A stretch of 64,000 nt of DNA from Pseudomonas purpurea (GTDB lineage Bacteria > Pseudomonadota > Gammaproteobacteria > Pseudomonadales > Pseudomonadaceae), in NCBI RefSeq assembly GCF_039908635.1, contig NZ_CP150918.1, positions 5,867,564-5,931,563 of the forward strand, given 5' to 3'. The position numbers were made by a program, and so were the translations under genes. This document shows, piece after piece, positions 18,270 to 28,038 of this stretch (position 1 is its first letter; every line of letters begins with the position of its first letter). The notes beneath the pieces were generated by a model that was not told the origin of the DNA, made no database searches, and was given only the letters and a program-made list of their open reading frames with translations.

Positions 18270-19712
18270 ATGCTCATCCCAGTGATTCTTTCCGGCGGGG
18301 CCGGGACAAGGCTTTGGCCGGTGTCGCGCGAAGATCATCCCAAGCCGTTCATGATGCTGCCCGACGGCCAGACGCTGCTCGGTAAAACCTATCAACGGGC
18401 TGCCGGGTTGCAGGGCAGCAGTGGCGATATCGTCACGGTGACCAACCGCGACTATTACTTCCAGAGCAAGGATCACTATCAGGACGCACGGCTGGACCGC
18501 CATCGCGGGCATTTCATCCTTGAGCCCATGGGCCGCAACACCGCCCCCGCCATCGCAGCCGCTGCCCTGGCATTGCATGAACTGCACGGTGACGACACCA
18601 TTTTGGTGGTGATGCCCGCCGACCACCTGATCCAGAACGAAGAGGCGCTCAACAGCGCGGTCGAACACGCCGTCAACCTGGCCAAGGATGGATACCTGGT
18701 GACATTCGGGGTGATCCCGACGGCGCCGGACACCGGTTTCGGCTACATCGAGCGCGGCGAACGCCTGGACGAACGCGGCGCGGCTGCCGTGCTGCGCTTC
18801 GTCGAAAAACCCGACCTGCAAACCGCCACCCATTACCTGGAAAGCGGCAACTTCCTGTGGAACTCGGGGATGTTCTGCTTCTCGGCCGTGACCTTGCTGG
18901 CCGAGCTGGAAATCCACGCGCCACAACTGCTGGAGCAGGCCCGTGCATGCATGGCGGCCAGCGCCGCAGTGCAGGCCGGTGGTTGCCTGCAACAAGAGCT
19001 GTCGGCGGTGCATTTCGCCGACATGCCGGACATCTCCATCGACTACGCCTTGATGGAGCGCTCCGAAAAGGTTGTGGTGATCCCGGCCGCTTTCGACTGG
19101 AGCGACATCGGCTCCTGGGGCGCGGTTGCGGCGCTGGTCCCGGCCGATGCGCAAAACAACCGCGCCAGCGGCGATGCGCTGTTCATCGACAGCCATGACA
19201 ACTTCGTACACAGCGACGGCCGACTGGTGGCCACCGTAGGTGTGGATAACCTGATTGTCATCGACACCGCCGACGCCGTGCTCATCGCCCATGCCGACCG
19301 CACGCAGGATGTGCGACGCGTGGCCAAGCAGCTCAAGGACAAACAGCACGAAACCTATCGCCTGCACCGCACGGTCAGCCGACCGTGGGGCACCTACACC
19401 GTGCTCGAGGAAGGTTTGCGCTTCAAGATCAAGCGCCTGGTGGTCAAGCCCGGTGCCGCGCTGTCCCTGCAAATGCACCACCACCGCAACGAACACTGGG
19501 TGGTGGTCGAAGGCATGGCCAAGGTCACCAACAACGGTACCGGCACCCATTTGGTGGCCAAGAACGAATCGACCTTCATTGCCGCCGGCCACAAGCATCG
19601 CCTGGAAAACCCCGGGGTCATCGATCTGGTCATCATCGAAGTGCAAAGCGGTGAATACCTGGGCGAAGACGACATCGTGCGCTTCGAAGACCAGTACGGC
19701 AGGACGGTCTGA
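18270..19712 (+). CDS. wbpW: Mannose-1-phosphate guanylyltransferase / mannose-6-phosphate isomerase
   Basis: 480 residues, the length of WbpW/AlgA bifunctional enzymes. The N-terminal nucleotidyltransferase domain opens with LSGGAGTRLWPVSREDHPKPF and has VMPADHLI and FVEKPD; the C-terminal cupin carries the isomerase site (NEHWVVVEGMAKVT). It makes mannose-1-phosphate into GDP-mannose and interconverts mannose-6-phosphate and fructose-6-phosphate, feeding Gmd. Placement between gmd and wzm identifies it as WbpW rather than AlgA of alginate or PslB. The stop abuts the ATG of wzm. Confidence 0.94.
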   Translation: MLIPVILSGGAGTRLWPVSREDHPKPFMMLPDGQTLLGKTYQRAAGLQGSSGDIVTVTNRDYYFQSKDHYQDARLDRHRGHFILEPMGRNTAPAIAAAALALHELHGDDTILVVMPADHLIQNEEALNSAVEHAVNLAKDGYLVTFGVIPTAPDTGFGYIERGERLDERGAAAVLRFVEKPDLQTATHYLESGNFLWNSGMFCFSAVTLLAELEIHAPQLLEQARACMAASAAVQAGGCLQQELSAVHFADMPDISIDYALMERSEKVVVIPAAFDWSDIGSWGAVAALVPADAQNNRASGDALFIDSHDNFVHSDGRLVATVGVDNLIVIDTADAVLIAHADRTQDVRRVAKQLKDKQHETYRLHRTVSRPWGTYTVLEEGLRFKIKRLVVKPGAALSLQMHHHRNEHWVVVEGMAKVTNNGTGTHLVAKNESTFIAAGHKHRLENPGVIDLVIIEVQSGEYLGEDDIVRFEDQYGRTV

Positions 19713-20510
19713 ATGCTGCTCAACCTGTACCGCTCGCTGCGCAGTTACCGGGGTTTCATCCTGGGCAGCGTCAAGCGGGAGTTCCAGTCGCGTTACCGTA
19801 ACTCGCTGTTCGGTGCCCTCTGGACGGTGCTCAACCCGCTGTCGATGATCCTCGTCTACACCGTGGTGTTTTCCCAGATCATGCGCGCCCGTTTACCGGG
19901 CGTGGATGACGGCCTGGCCTACAGCGTCTACCTGTGCGCCGGCCTGCTGACCTGGGGGCTGTTTTCCGAAATCACCCTGCGCAGCCAGAGCATGTTTCTG
20001 GAAAACGCCAACCTGCTGAAAAAAATCAGCTTCCCGCGCATCTGCCTGCCGGTGATCGTGCTGCTCAATGCGGCCGTCAACTTCGCGATCATTCTCGGGC
20101 TGTTCCTGGGCTTTCTGCTGATCACCGGGCGCCTGCCCGGCATGGCATTGCTGGCGCTGGTGCCGCTGCTGCTCCTGCAAGTGATCTTCTGCGCCGGGCT
20201 GGGGATGATTCTCGGGGTGCTGAACGTGTTCTTTCGCGATGTCGGGCAGTTCTTCGGGATCTGCCTGCAGTTCTGGTTCTGGCTGACGCCGATCGTCTAC
20301 CCGATGACCATCCTGCCCGAACCGATCCAGCGCCTGCTGGCGCTCAACCCCATGACCGCATTGATGCACAGCTACCAGAACCTGTTTCTCTACAACCAGT
20401 GGCCGGTCTGGAGTTCGTTGACGCCGCTGCTGGTGATCGGCGTGCTGTTCTGCGTGATGGGGCTGCGGCTCTTCCGCCAGCGGGTCGGTGAAATGGTGGA
20501 CGAACTCTGA
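19713..20510 (+). CDS. wzm: O-antigen/polysaccharide ABC transporter permease
   Basis: 265 residues with about six membrane segments. The N-terminus (SYRGFILGSVKREFQSRYRNSLFGALWTVL) is the typical amphipathic start of ABC-2 type polysaccharide exporters of the Wzm family. It moves the undecaprenyl-linked D-rhamnan across the inner membrane with Wzt. Its stop overlaps the first base of the wzt start codon. There is no Wzy/Wzx pair here, consistent with an ABC-transporter-dependent polymer. Confidence 0.94.
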   Translation: MLLNLYRSLRSYRGFILGSVKREFQSRYRNSLFGALWTVLNPLSMILVYTVVFSQIMRARLPGVDDGLAYSVYLCAGLLTWGLFSEITLRSQSMFLENANLLKKISFPRICLPVIVLLNAAVNFAIILGLFLGFLLITGRLPGMALLALVPLLLLQVIFCAGLGMILGVLNVFFRDVGQFFGICLQFWFWLTPIVYPMTILPEPIQRLLALNPMTALMHSYQNLFLYNQWPVWSSLTPLLVIGVLFCVMGLRLFRQRVGEMVDEL

Positions 20511-21775
20511 TGGGACACATACGCGTCACGGGCCTGGGCAAGGCCTACAAGCAATACCCCACCCGCTGGAGTCGGCTGTTCGAATGGCTGGTGCCGTTCT
20601 CCCGACCACGGCATCACTTGCACTGGATCCTGCAAGACGTCGACTTCGAGATCCAGCCGGGCGAAGCGGTGGGCATCGTCGGGGTCAATGGCGCCGGTAA
20701 AAGCACCTTGCTGAAAATGATCACCGGCACCACCCAACCCACCTGCGGGCATATCCAGCTACAAGGCCGGGTCGCCGCGCTGCTGGAGCTGGGCATGGGT
20801 TTCCACCCCGATTTCACCGGACGCCAGAACGCCTTCATGGCCGGTCAGTTGCTGGGCATGCAGCTCGAAGACATTGAAGCCCTGATGCCGGACATCGAGT
20901 CCTTTGCCGAGATCGGCGAAGCCATCGATCACCCGGTGCGCACCTATTCCAGCGGCATGCAGATGCGCCTGGCATTCAGTGTCGCCACCGCGCGGCGCCC
21001 GGACATCCTGATCGTCGACGAAGCGCTGTCGGTGGGCGATGCCTACTTTCAGCACAAGAGCTTCGAACGCATTCGCAGCTTTCGTCGGGACGGCACCACG
21101 CTGTTGATCGTGTCCCACGACCGCTCGGCGATCCAGTCGATCTGCGACACCGCGATCCTTCTGGAACAGGGCCGCGTTGCCCTGCGCGGCAAACCCGAAG
21201 AAGTGATGGACTACTACAACGCCATGCTCGCCGAACGCGAGGGCCAGACCGTTCGCCAGGAAATGCTCGCCAACGGCCAGGTGCAAACCATCTCCGGCAC
21301 CGGCGAGGCCGGCATTCTCAGCGTGCGCCTGCTGGACCAGCGCCAGCGCTCGGTGGAAGTTGCCGAGGTCGGCCAGCCGATGGTGCTGGAGGTGCAGGTC
21401 GAGGTGCGCCAGGACATCGAGCGGCTGGTGCTTGGTTTCATGATCAAGGACCGTCTCGGCCAGCCCATGTACGGCATCAACACCCACCGGCTGGATCAGG
21501 CGCTGACCGACCTCAAGGCCGGCGAACACGTGACCTACCGGTTTGCCTTCACCCTGCGCCTGGGCAAGGGCAGCTACTCGGTGGCCCTGAGCCTGTCGCG
21601 GCTGGATTCACACCTGGACCGCAACTTTGAATGGCGCGACTACGGCCTGGTGTTCCACGTCATCAACAACCGTCAGGAAGACTTCGTCGGCTGCGCCTGG
21701 CTCGATGCGCAAACCAGCATCAGCCGCGCCCTTCCCGCCCCGCGCGAACCGGCCACACGGGAGATCGCACCATGA
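20510..21775 (+). CDS. wzt: O-antigen/polysaccharide ABC transporter ATP-binding protein with C-terminal glycan-binding domain
   Basis: 421 residues. Residues 1-245 are the ATPase: Walker A GVNGAGKST, signature YSSGMQMRLAFS, Walker B DILIVDEAL with SVGDAYFQ, and the switch His in IVSHD. Residues about 255-410 form the extra beta-sandwich domain of Wzt proteins that in characterised O-antigen exporters recognises the modified non-reducing end of the glycan. That domain fits with the divergent methyltransferases, which could supply a terminal mark, but the link is inferred. It overlaps wbpX by 4 bp. Confidence 0.94.
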   Translation: MGHIRVTGLGKAYKQYPTRWSRLFEWLVPFSRPRHHLHWILQDVDFEIQPGEAVGIVGVNGAGKSTLLKMITGTTQPTCGHIQLQGRVAALLELGMGFHPDFTGRQNAFMAGQLLGMQLEDIEALMPDIESFAEIGEAIDHPVRTYSSGMQMRLAFSVATARRPDILIVDEALSVGDAYFQHKSFERIRSFRRDGTTLLIVSHDRSAIQSICDTAILLEQGRVALRGKPEEVMDYYNAMLAEREGQTVRQEMLANGQVQTISGTGEAGILSVRLLDQRQRSVEVAEVGQPMVLEVQVEVRQDIERLVLGFMIKDRLGQPMYGINTHRLDQALTDLKAGEHVTYRFAFTLRLGKGSYSVALSLSRLDSHLDRNFEWRDYGLVFHVINNRQEDFVGCAWLDAQTSISRALPAPREPATREIAP

Positions 21776-23145
21776 CGCGACTGTTGGTCGAATGCACTTA
21801 CGTGTTCGAGCATCCCCAGGCCAATTCCGGGATTCAGCGCGTGGTGCGCAACGTCATCCGCGAGTTGCCCGAACCCGACGGTGAATGCGAATGCATTCCC
21901 GTGGTGATGCTCAACGGCAAGCTGTACCGGGTGCTGAGCCTGACACCATTGCCCACGCCGACCTTTGACCTGATGAGCCTGCGGGTGCGCCTGGAACACT
22001 GGGCCAACGCCTTCTGGTTGCGCCAGCGCACCCTTGAGCGACGCTGGCCATTTCACCGGTCACGGCTCGCCCGGCGGCTGCTGTACGTGGGTTGCCGAGT
22101 GGCGGCGGCGCTGTGCCTGAGCATCCCGATGCGCATCCTCGACCGGCAGCTGAACAAGGACGACATCCCGGCACGCTGCGCGCCCTTGCAGCATCAGCCA
22201 GGGGATCAACTGGTGCTGCTCGACTCGTCGTGGCACGCCGATTTCTTTCCCCTGGCCGAGCAGCTCAAGCGTGACGGCGTGGGCATCGTGTCGGTGATCT
22301 ATGACCTGATCCCGCTGACCCATCCGCAGTTCTGCGACGCCGGGCTGGTGCGCGTGTTCAACGACTGGTTCGACTGGATCGCCCGTACCGCTGACGGCTA
22401 CGTTGCCATTTCCACGACCATTCGCGACCAGGTGCGCGAAGAAATGCTACGCCGGGTGGGTGCCAAACAGGTCGAGCAACGCTGGTTCGACTACTTCCAC
22501 CTGGGCTCCGAGCTGGACCTGACAGACGAAACCGCTGCGGTCGATCCAGGCCTTGAGCGGATGTTCCAAAGCCCGGACCCGGTGTTCCTGATGGTCAGCA
22601 CCATTGAGCCGCGCAAGAACCATGCATACCTGCTTGATGCGTTCGAACGGGCCTGGGCCAGCGGTTCACGCGCACGCCTGTGCATTGCCGGGCGCATTGG
22701 CTGGAAGTGCGACGCGTTGATTGAACGTATCCGCCGCCACCCCGAGTTGAACACGCGCCTGTTCATGTTCAACAGCCTCTCGGACCGTAGCCTGGAGCAC
22801 GCGTATTCCCGCTCCACAGCACTGGTGTTTCCGTCCTATGTCGAAGGTTTTGGCTTGCCGCTGGTGGAAGCGATGCAGCGCGGTTTGCCGGCGATGGGCA
22901 GCGATATTCCGGTGTTTCGCGAAATTGGCGGCGAGTTCATGGTCTATTTCGACCTGACCGACCCGCAAAGCCTGACCACGCTGGTGCTCGACATGGAGCG
23001 CACGGGCGCCTTCCCGGCGCCTCGCAGCGTTGACCAATGGCACTGGCTCGGTTGGCGCGAGGCCAGTGCGCAACTGGTCGAACGGGTGATGCGCCACCTG
23101 AAGAAAACACCGAAGGGGCAGAGGCAACATGCAGATTGCCCTTAA
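21772..23145 (+). CDS. wbpX: A-band D-rhamnan glycosyltransferase WbpX
   Basis: 457 residues from the ATG overlapping the wzt stop; a longer frame to 21631 lies within wzt and is rejected. The length is close to that of P. aeruginosa WbpX. GT4 marks are STIEPRKNHAYLLDAFERAW (phosphate-binding start of the C-terminal domain) and SYVEGFGLPLVEAMQRGLP (E-x7-E donor site). The family adds D-rhamnose from GDP-D-rhamnose; in P. aeruginosa WbpX is regarded as the polymerising rhamnosyltransferase. It overlaps wbpY by 17 bp, one of the longer overlaps in the operon. Confidence 0.9.
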   Translation: MTRLLVECTYVFEHPQANSGIQRVVRNVIRELPEPDGECECIPVVMLNGKLYRVLSLTPLPTPTFDLMSLRVRLEHWANAFWLRQRTLERRWPFHRSRLARRLLYVGCRVAAALCLSIPMRILDRQLNKDDIPARCAPLQHQPGDQLVLLDSSWHADFFPLAEQLKRDGVGIVSVIYDLIPLTHPQFCDAGLVRVFNDWFDWIARTADGYVAISTTIRDQVREEMLRRVGAKQVEQRWFDYFHLGSELDLTDETAAVDPGLERMFQSPDPVFLMVSTIEPRKNHAYLLDAFERAWASGSRARLCIAGRIGWKCDALIERIRRHPELNTRLFMFNSLSDRSLEHAYSRSTALVFPSYVEGFGLPLVEAMQRGLPAMGSDIPVFREIGGEFMVYFDLTDPQSLTTLVLDMERTGAFPAPRSVDQWHWLGWREASAQLVERVMRHLKKTPKGQRQHADCP

Positions 23146-24259
23146 CGCCCGGGTGCTCCAGGCACCGCGCACCGGCATCGGCCATTACCTGGCCGAGTTG
23201 GTCACGGCCCTGCGGCATGAGCCAGACCTTGAGCTGTCGCTGTTTCACGGCTGGGGCTGGAACGCCGCGCTGCCGGAGGCCGCGATGCCGGGTTACTCGC
23301 GCCTGACGCCCTGGCTGCGCCAGATCCCCGGCGCCTATCAGGCCCGGCGCTGGCTGGAGCAGCGGCGTTTCGACAACGGCCTGCCGAAGGCGATTGACCT
23401 TTATCACGAGCCGAGCCTGTGGCCGCTGGCGTTCAAGGGGCCGACCCTGATCACCCTGCATGACCTGACCCACCTGCATTTCCCCGCGACCCAGCCCCCG
23501 GCACGCTTGAAAGAAATCGAACGGCGGCTGAGCCATGGCGTGCAGCACGCCCGGCTGATCCTGACCGACTCGCAGTTCATCGCCGACGAGGCCCGGCAGC
23601 ACTTCAGCCTTCCCTCCGAGCGCTTCGTGGTCGCACCGCTCGGGGTGGGCGCACGCTTTCATCCACGCAGCGATGAAACCCTGCTGCCGACCTTGCGTCC
23701 GCTCGGCGTAAAGCCACAGCAATATTGGGTGTGCGTGGGGACCCTGGAGCCGCGCAAAAACCTGTCACTGGCACTGCGAGCCCACGGGCAACTGCCTGAA
23801 GCCGTGCGTCAGCGTTTCCCGTTGCTGGTGATCGGCATGGCCGGTTGGGAGCAAGGGCAGTTCAGTGACGCGTTGCGCAAAAGCCTGGCCTCGGGGCACG
23901 TGCGGCTGCTCGGTTACTTGCCGGACGAACAGGTCGCGCACCTGGTGGCCGGTGCCCGTGGGCTGGTTTTTCCGTCGCTCTATGAAGGCTTTGGCCTGCC
24001 GGTGCTAGAAGCCATGGCCAGCGGAACACCCGTGATCCTGACCCGCCGCTCGGCGATGCCGGAGGTTGCGGGTGATGCCGGCACTTACATTGAACCGGAC
24101 GATGTCGACGGGTTGAGCCAGGCGATGGCACGCCTGATCGACGATCACGTGTATTGGCTGCACTGTCGCGAGGCAGGCTTGCAGCGCGCGAAGCTGTTTT
24201 CCTGGCAACGCTGTGCGAGCGTCACCGCTCAAGCGTACCGTCAGGCTATGGGAGGTTGA
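23129..24259 (+). CDS. wbpY: A-band D-rhamnan glycosyltransferase WbpY
   Basis: 376 residues, matching WbpY in length and position. GT4 features: GIGHYLAEL near the N-terminus, VCVGTLEPRKNLSLALRAH, and SLYEGFGLPVLEAMASGTP with the E-x7-E pair. In P. aeruginosa WbpY extends the short primer made by WbpZ before WbpX polymerises. Its start is inside wbpX and its stop abuts the wbpZ start, so expression of the three transferases is tightly coupled. Confidence 0.91.
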   Translation: MQIALNARVLQAPRTGIGHYLAELVTALRHEPDLELSLFHGWGWNAALPEAAMPGYSRLTPWLRQIPGAYQARRWLEQRRFDNGLPKAIDLYHEPSLWPLAFKGPTLITLHDLTHLHFPATQPPARLKEIERRLSHGVQHARLILTDSQFIADEARQHFSLPSERFVVAPLGVGARFHPRSDETLLPTLRPLGVKPQQYWVCVGTLEPRKNLSLALRAHGQLPEAVRQRFPLLVIGMAGWEQGQFSDALRKSLASGHVRLLGYLPDEQVAHLVAGARGLVFPSLYEGFGLPVLEAMASGTPVILTRRSAMPEVAGDAGTYIEPDDVDGLSQAMARLIDDHVYWLHCREAGLQRAKLFSWQRCASVTAQAYRQAMGG

Positions 24260-25390
24260 ATGCGTGTCCTGCACTTTTACAAAACGTACCTGCCCGACTC
24301 GATGGGCGGGATCGAACAGGTCATTTTCCAGATGTGCGAAAGCAGCGCACGCCACGGCGTGGACAGCCACGTCCTGACCTTGAGCCCGGCCCCCTCGCCC
24401 GTTCCGCTGCACATCGGCCAGCATCAGGTGCATCAGGCCAGACTTGACCTGCAATTGGCCTCCAGCGGGTTTTCCTACAGCGTCATCAAACAGTTTCGCG
24501 AGCTGGCGGCCGAAGCGGACATCGTCAACTACCACTTTCCCTGGCCGTTCATGGACGTGGTGCATTTCTGTACCGCAATGAAGAAACCCTGCGTGGTGAG
24601 TTATCACTCGGACATCATTCGCCAGAAAAACCTGCTCAAGCTCTACCGCCCGCTGATGCGCCGGTTCCTGGACAGCGCCGACCGAATCGTCGCGGCCTCC
24701 CCCAACTACCTGCACACCAGTGACGTGTTGCAAGCCTACCGAGAGAAAACCCGGGTGATCACCTATGGCCTGGACAAAGCACTTTATCCACAGCCCTCGC
24801 CCGAGCGTCAGGCCCAGTGGCGGGAACGATTGGGCGATCGGTTCTTCCTGTTCGTCGGCGTCATGCGCTATTACAAAGGGCTGCACATCCTGCTCGAAGC
24901 CATGCAGGGCTTGAACTACCCGGTGGTGATCGTCGGCGCGGGGCCTGTTGAAGCGCAGTTGCATGCTCAGGCCACCGCCCTTGGATTGCAGAACCTGCAC
25001 TTCCTGGGACGCTTGGGAGACGAAGACAAAGTCGCGTTGCTGGAATTGAGCTACGCCGTGGTCTTCCCCTCACACCTGCGTTCCGAAGCGTTTGGTATTT
25101 CGTTGCTGGAAGGCGCGATGTACGGCAAACCGATGATCTCCAGCGAAATCGGCACCGGTACCAGCTACATCAATATCCACGGCGAAACCGGCCTGGTGGT
25201 CCCACCCAGCAACCCGCAGGCCTTTCGCGAAGCCATGCGCAGCCTGTGGGAAAACCCCGTGCGGGCCGCCGAAATGGGCGCCAAGGCCCAGGCGCGCTAT
25301 CGGCAGTTGTTCACCGCCGACGAAATGGGCCGCAAATGGACCGAGTTGTATGAAGAGTTGCTGGAGGAAAAAACCTTTTCCTACGCCTGA
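24260..25390 (+). CDS. wbpZ: A-band D-rhamnan glycosyltransferase WbpZ
   Basis: 376 residues. The N-terminus MRVLHFYKTYLPDSMGGIEQ is typical of GT4 transferases acting early on lipid-linked primers; the donor-site segment is RSEAFGISLLEGAMYGKP. In P. aeruginosa WbpZ adds the first D-rhamnose to the GlcNAc-undecaprenyl primer made by WbpL; no wbpL lies in this window, so initiation must come from elsewhere. It is the last gene of the operon and its final 10 bp overlap the 3' end of the convergent gene at 25381. Confidence 0.91.
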   Translation: MRVLHFYKTYLPDSMGGIEQVIFQMCESSARHGVDSHVLTLSPAPSPVPLHIGQHQVHQARLDLQLASSGFSYSVIKQFRELAAEADIVNYHFPWPFMDVVHFCTAMKKPCVVSYHSDIIRQKNLLKLYRPLMRRFLDSADRIVAASPNYLHTSDVLQAYREKTRVITYGLDKALYPQPSPERQAQWRERLGDRFFLFVGVMRYYKGLHILLEAMQGLNYPVVIVGAGPVEAQLHAQATALGLQNLHFLGRLGDEDKVALLELSYAVVFPSHLRSEAFGISLLEGAMYGKPMISSEIGTGTSYINIHGETGLVVPPSNPQAFREAMRSLWENPVRAAEMGAKAQARYRQLFTADEMGRKWTELYEELLEEKTFSYA

Positions 25391-26313
25391 GTCCAGGTGC
25401 CGGTCTTCAGGCTGCTGGGCGACATACCGTCGAAACGCCAGCGCAAACCCAATGCAGCCGGCCGCCGAACCACCTGCTCGACGTGCAGCGTCCACAAACG
25501 CTCGGCGCCCTGGAAGGCCTCGACCTGCGGCCCGTCGAGGATAATTTCCGTGCGACCGCTGACCTGCAACACATCGCCCGTTGTGAAATCGATGAACAGC
25601 AACCCGGCACGCGGATTAAGCAACAGGTTGCCCAAGGTATTGAAGTGCAAGTTGCCGGCAAAATCGGGGATCGTCAGGCAATTGCCATCGACCCGAACGA
25701 ACCCGGCCTGCCCGCCGCGATGGGAAACGTCCACCCAGCGCAAGTTATCCACAACCGCGTAACTGGCGACAAAGAAGGTATCGGCACGCCGAATCATCGC
25801 CGTGGCCGCGTCATCCAACGTGTTCAGGCGTTGTGCGGGGCGGGTCGAAGGGGCGGCCAGCGGCACCCGTTCAAACTGGCGCAACTGAATGTACTGCGGG
25901 CAATTGCCGAACGCCTGCTCGACCGCCACGCTCAGGCCCTGGCCGTCGATGGCACTGACCCGGCCGTTGAGGCGGTTGCGTCGACGCGTGTGCAATTCGA
26001 TCCCCAACAAACCTATCGCCGCCCCCACTTGGACCTGCGCCGGGTCATCGGCTGCCGGCAGGCTGTCGAGTTGCAACAGCGCAGGATCGGGAGAATGGGC
26101 AAACCCCGGCGGACCTTCGAGGAGGCTGGCCCAAGGGTTGCCGTCGACGTCCACACTGGCGAAGAGCATGAACGGCAATTGCCGATAAAACTGGCGATGC
26201 TGATCCGGCAGCTCGTGTCGAATCACCCTGGGCCCCAAGGCTTCCATGCGCTCGGCAACGCCAACATGCGCTTGCAACCGTTTCTCGCCAGCATGCCAAG
26301 GTGACACGTCCAT
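25381..26313 (-). CDS. Pyridoxamine 5'-phosphate oxidase-like flavin/FMN-binding family protein
   Basis: 310 residues from the ATG at 26313, preceded by AAGGAG; a GTG just before is in frame but less likely. The split-barrel fold shows in FMLFASVDVDGNPWASLLEGPPGF and, in the second half, in DTFFVASYAVVDNL, SHRGGQAGFVRVDGNCLTIPDFAGN and FNTLGNLLLNPRAGLLFIDF, the pattern of PNPOx-like FMN proteins. Such double-barrel proteins are common in pseudomonads and are often next to glutathione S-transferase genes, as here; substrate unknown. The stop codon lies inside the end of convergent wbpZ. Confidence 0.85.
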   Translation of the reverse strand: MDVSPWHAGEKRLQAHVGVAERMEALGPRVIRHELPDQHRQFYRQLPFMLFASVDVDGNPWASLLEGPPGFAHSPDPALLQLDSLPAADDPAQVQVGAAIGLLGIELHTRRRNRLNGRVSAIDGQGLSVAVEQAFGNCPQYIQLRQFERVPLAAPSTRPAQRLNTLDDAATAMIRRADTFFVASYAVVDNLRWVDVSHRGGQAGFVRVDGNCLTIPDFAGNLHFNTLGNLLLNPRAGLLFIDFTTGDVLQVSGRTEIILDGPQVEAFQGAERLWTLHVEQVVRRPAALGLRWRFDGMSPSSLKTGTWTQA

Positions 26314-26375
26314 CACGGTTCTCCTTCTGCGCGCGGCGCAGTGTGGTCAGCCCGACGGCCCGGGCCATCACCTCA

Positions 26376-27005
26376 TCAGGCGGTTTGCAAACCCGCCACG
26401 GTACGCGGCATGCCGACAAACCCCGGCAAGGCTTCGATCCGCACCAGCCAGGCCCGCACGTTGCCGTAGTCGGCCAGCGAGACATTGCCTTCCGGTGCAT
26501 GGGCGATGTAACTGTAAGCGGCGATGTCGGCGATGGTCGGTTCGTCGCCGACCAGGAAACGACGGTTGGCCAGTTCCTGATCCATCACCTTGAGCAAGTT
26601 GTGGGAGCGTGCGATCACGTCTTCAGCGTTGTAGGGCGCGCCGAACACGGTGATCAACCGTGCAGTGGCCGGCCCCGAGGCTATCGGCCCGGCAGCCACC
26701 GACAACCAGCGCTGAACCCTGGCGGCACCGACCGGATCGCCGGGTAGCCAACGGCCATTGCCGTACTGGCGCGCCAGATACACCAGAATTGCATTGGAGT
26801 CGGCCAGCACCATGCCCTGATCGTCGATGACCGGCACCTGGCCAAACGGGTTCAATGCCAGGAAATCCGGTAATTTCTGGGCGCCGTGGGCCAGATCGAC
26901 GAACACCTTTTCGGTCGGCAGGCCGAGCAGCGACAACATCAGCTCGACGCGGTGGGCGTGGCCGGACAACGGGAAGTGATAGAGCTTGATGGCGTGCTGG
27001 GGCAT
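26376..27005 (-). CDS. Glutathione S-transferase family protein
   Basis: 209 residues. The thioredoxin-like N-terminal domain (residues 1-80: [20 protein letters not shown], then [22 protein letters not shown]) holds the glutathione site with the cis-Pro in QVPV and the DSNAI acidic-Ser pair; an all-helical C-terminal domain follows, with the conserved SIADIA-like [13 protein letters not shown] segment. Cytoplasmic, likely detoxification. It is 62 bp upstream of the PNPOx-like gene on the same strand and probably cotranscribed. The divergent organisation with the LysR gene is absent: both read leftward. Confidence 0.92.
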   Translation of the reverse strand: MPQHAIKLYHFPLSGHAHRVELMLSLLGLPTEKVFVDLAHGAQKLPDFLALNPFGQVPVIDDQGMVLADSNAILVYLARQYGNGRWLPGDPVGAARVQRWLSVAAGPIASGPATARLITVFGAPYNAEDVIARSHNLLKVMDQELANRRFLVGDEPTIADIAAYSYIAHAPEGNVSLADYGNVRAWLVRIEALPGFVGMPRTVAGLQTA

Positions 27006-27135
27006 GGTCGACTCCGCAGGGTGATCGCACAGCCAGGGAAGGAGCCGCGCGGCTGGGAGTCATCTTCTACCCGCGAGAAAAACAACAGAATAGCCAGAAA
27101 ACACAATCCATTATTTCAGCCTGCGCAATAACGCC

Positions 27136-28038
27136 TCAGCCCCGCAACGCCGGGTGTTCCCGCAAGGCCTTCACGGCGAAATCCACAAAACTGCGAACCC
27201 GTGCCGGCGCCTTGCGCCCACCCTGATACACCACATGGATTGGTAACGGCGGCAGTTCGAAGTCTTGCAGGACGATTTCCAACTCACCGGCCGCCACTTT
27301 GCTGGCCACCTGATAGGACAGCACCCGCGTGAGCCCCCAGCCCAGGCACGCGGCCGTGATCGCGGCCTGATTGGCGGTGACCACCAAACGCGGCTCGGGG
27401 CGAACGCTCAGCATTTGGCCGTCCTCAAGGAACTGCCAACTCTTGAACTGCCCGATCGAAGACGGCGCCACCACTTGGGCCTGACGCAATTCCTCGGGGT
27501 GTCGAGGCCGACCATGGGCCGCGAGAAACGCCGGCGATGCACAGATCACCCGGCGTACTTCGCCGACCGGGATCGCGTGCTGGCCGCTGTCCGGCAGCTC
27601 ACCAATACGCACCGCCACATCGACGCCCTCCTCGACCATCCCGACCACACGGTCGACGAGCAAGGCATTAATGCTGACATCAGGAAAGCGGTCCAGATAA
27701 CCGACCATCACCGGCGTGACGAACAACTCGCCAAACAACACCGGCGCGGTGATCGTCAGTTGCCCCCGGGGCTGGGCATGACTGCCGGCGGCCGAGGCCT
27801 CGGCTTCCTGGATTTCCGCGAGAATGCGCCGGCAATCCTCCAGATAACGCTGGCCGGCCTCGCTGAGGTACACGCGGCGGGTGGTGCGCGTGAGCAACTG
27901 CGTGCCGATGCGCGCCTCCAGCGCGGCCACCGCCCGCGTGACACTGGCCGCCGACATCCCGAGGCGCCGCGCCGACACCGAAAACCCCTGGTCCTGGGCA
28001 ACCGCGACGAAAACCTGCATTTCCTGAAATCTGTCCAA
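27136..28038 (-). CDS. LysR family transcriptional regulator
   Basis: 300 residues from a TTG at 28038 preceded by AGAGGTGGG; an in-frame ATG six codons later is the alternative. The winged helix-turn-helix occupies residues 1-60 (SARRLGMSAASVTRAVAALE), followed by the periplasmic-binding-like effector domain. The last quarter (LPIHVVYQGGRKAPARVRSFVDF) is typical of the large AaeR/DsdC-like branch found beside transporters and redox enzymes. It lies upstream of the glutathione S-transferase gene in the same direction and may control it. Confidence 0.92.
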   Translation of the reverse strand: MDRFQEMQVFVAVAQDQGFSVSARRLGMSAASVTRAVAALEARIGTQLLTRTTRRVYLSEAGQRYLEDCRRILAEIQEAEASAAGSHAQPRGQLTITAPVLFGELFVTPVMVGYLDRFPDVSINALLVDRVVGMVEEGVDVAVRIGELPDSGQHAIPVGEVRRVICASPAFLAAHGRPRHPEELRQAQVVAPSSIGQFKSWQFLEDGQMLSVRPEPRLVVTANQAAITAACLGWGLTRVLSYQVASKVAAGELEIVLQDFELPPLPIHVVYQGGRKAPARVRSFVDFAVKALREHPALRG

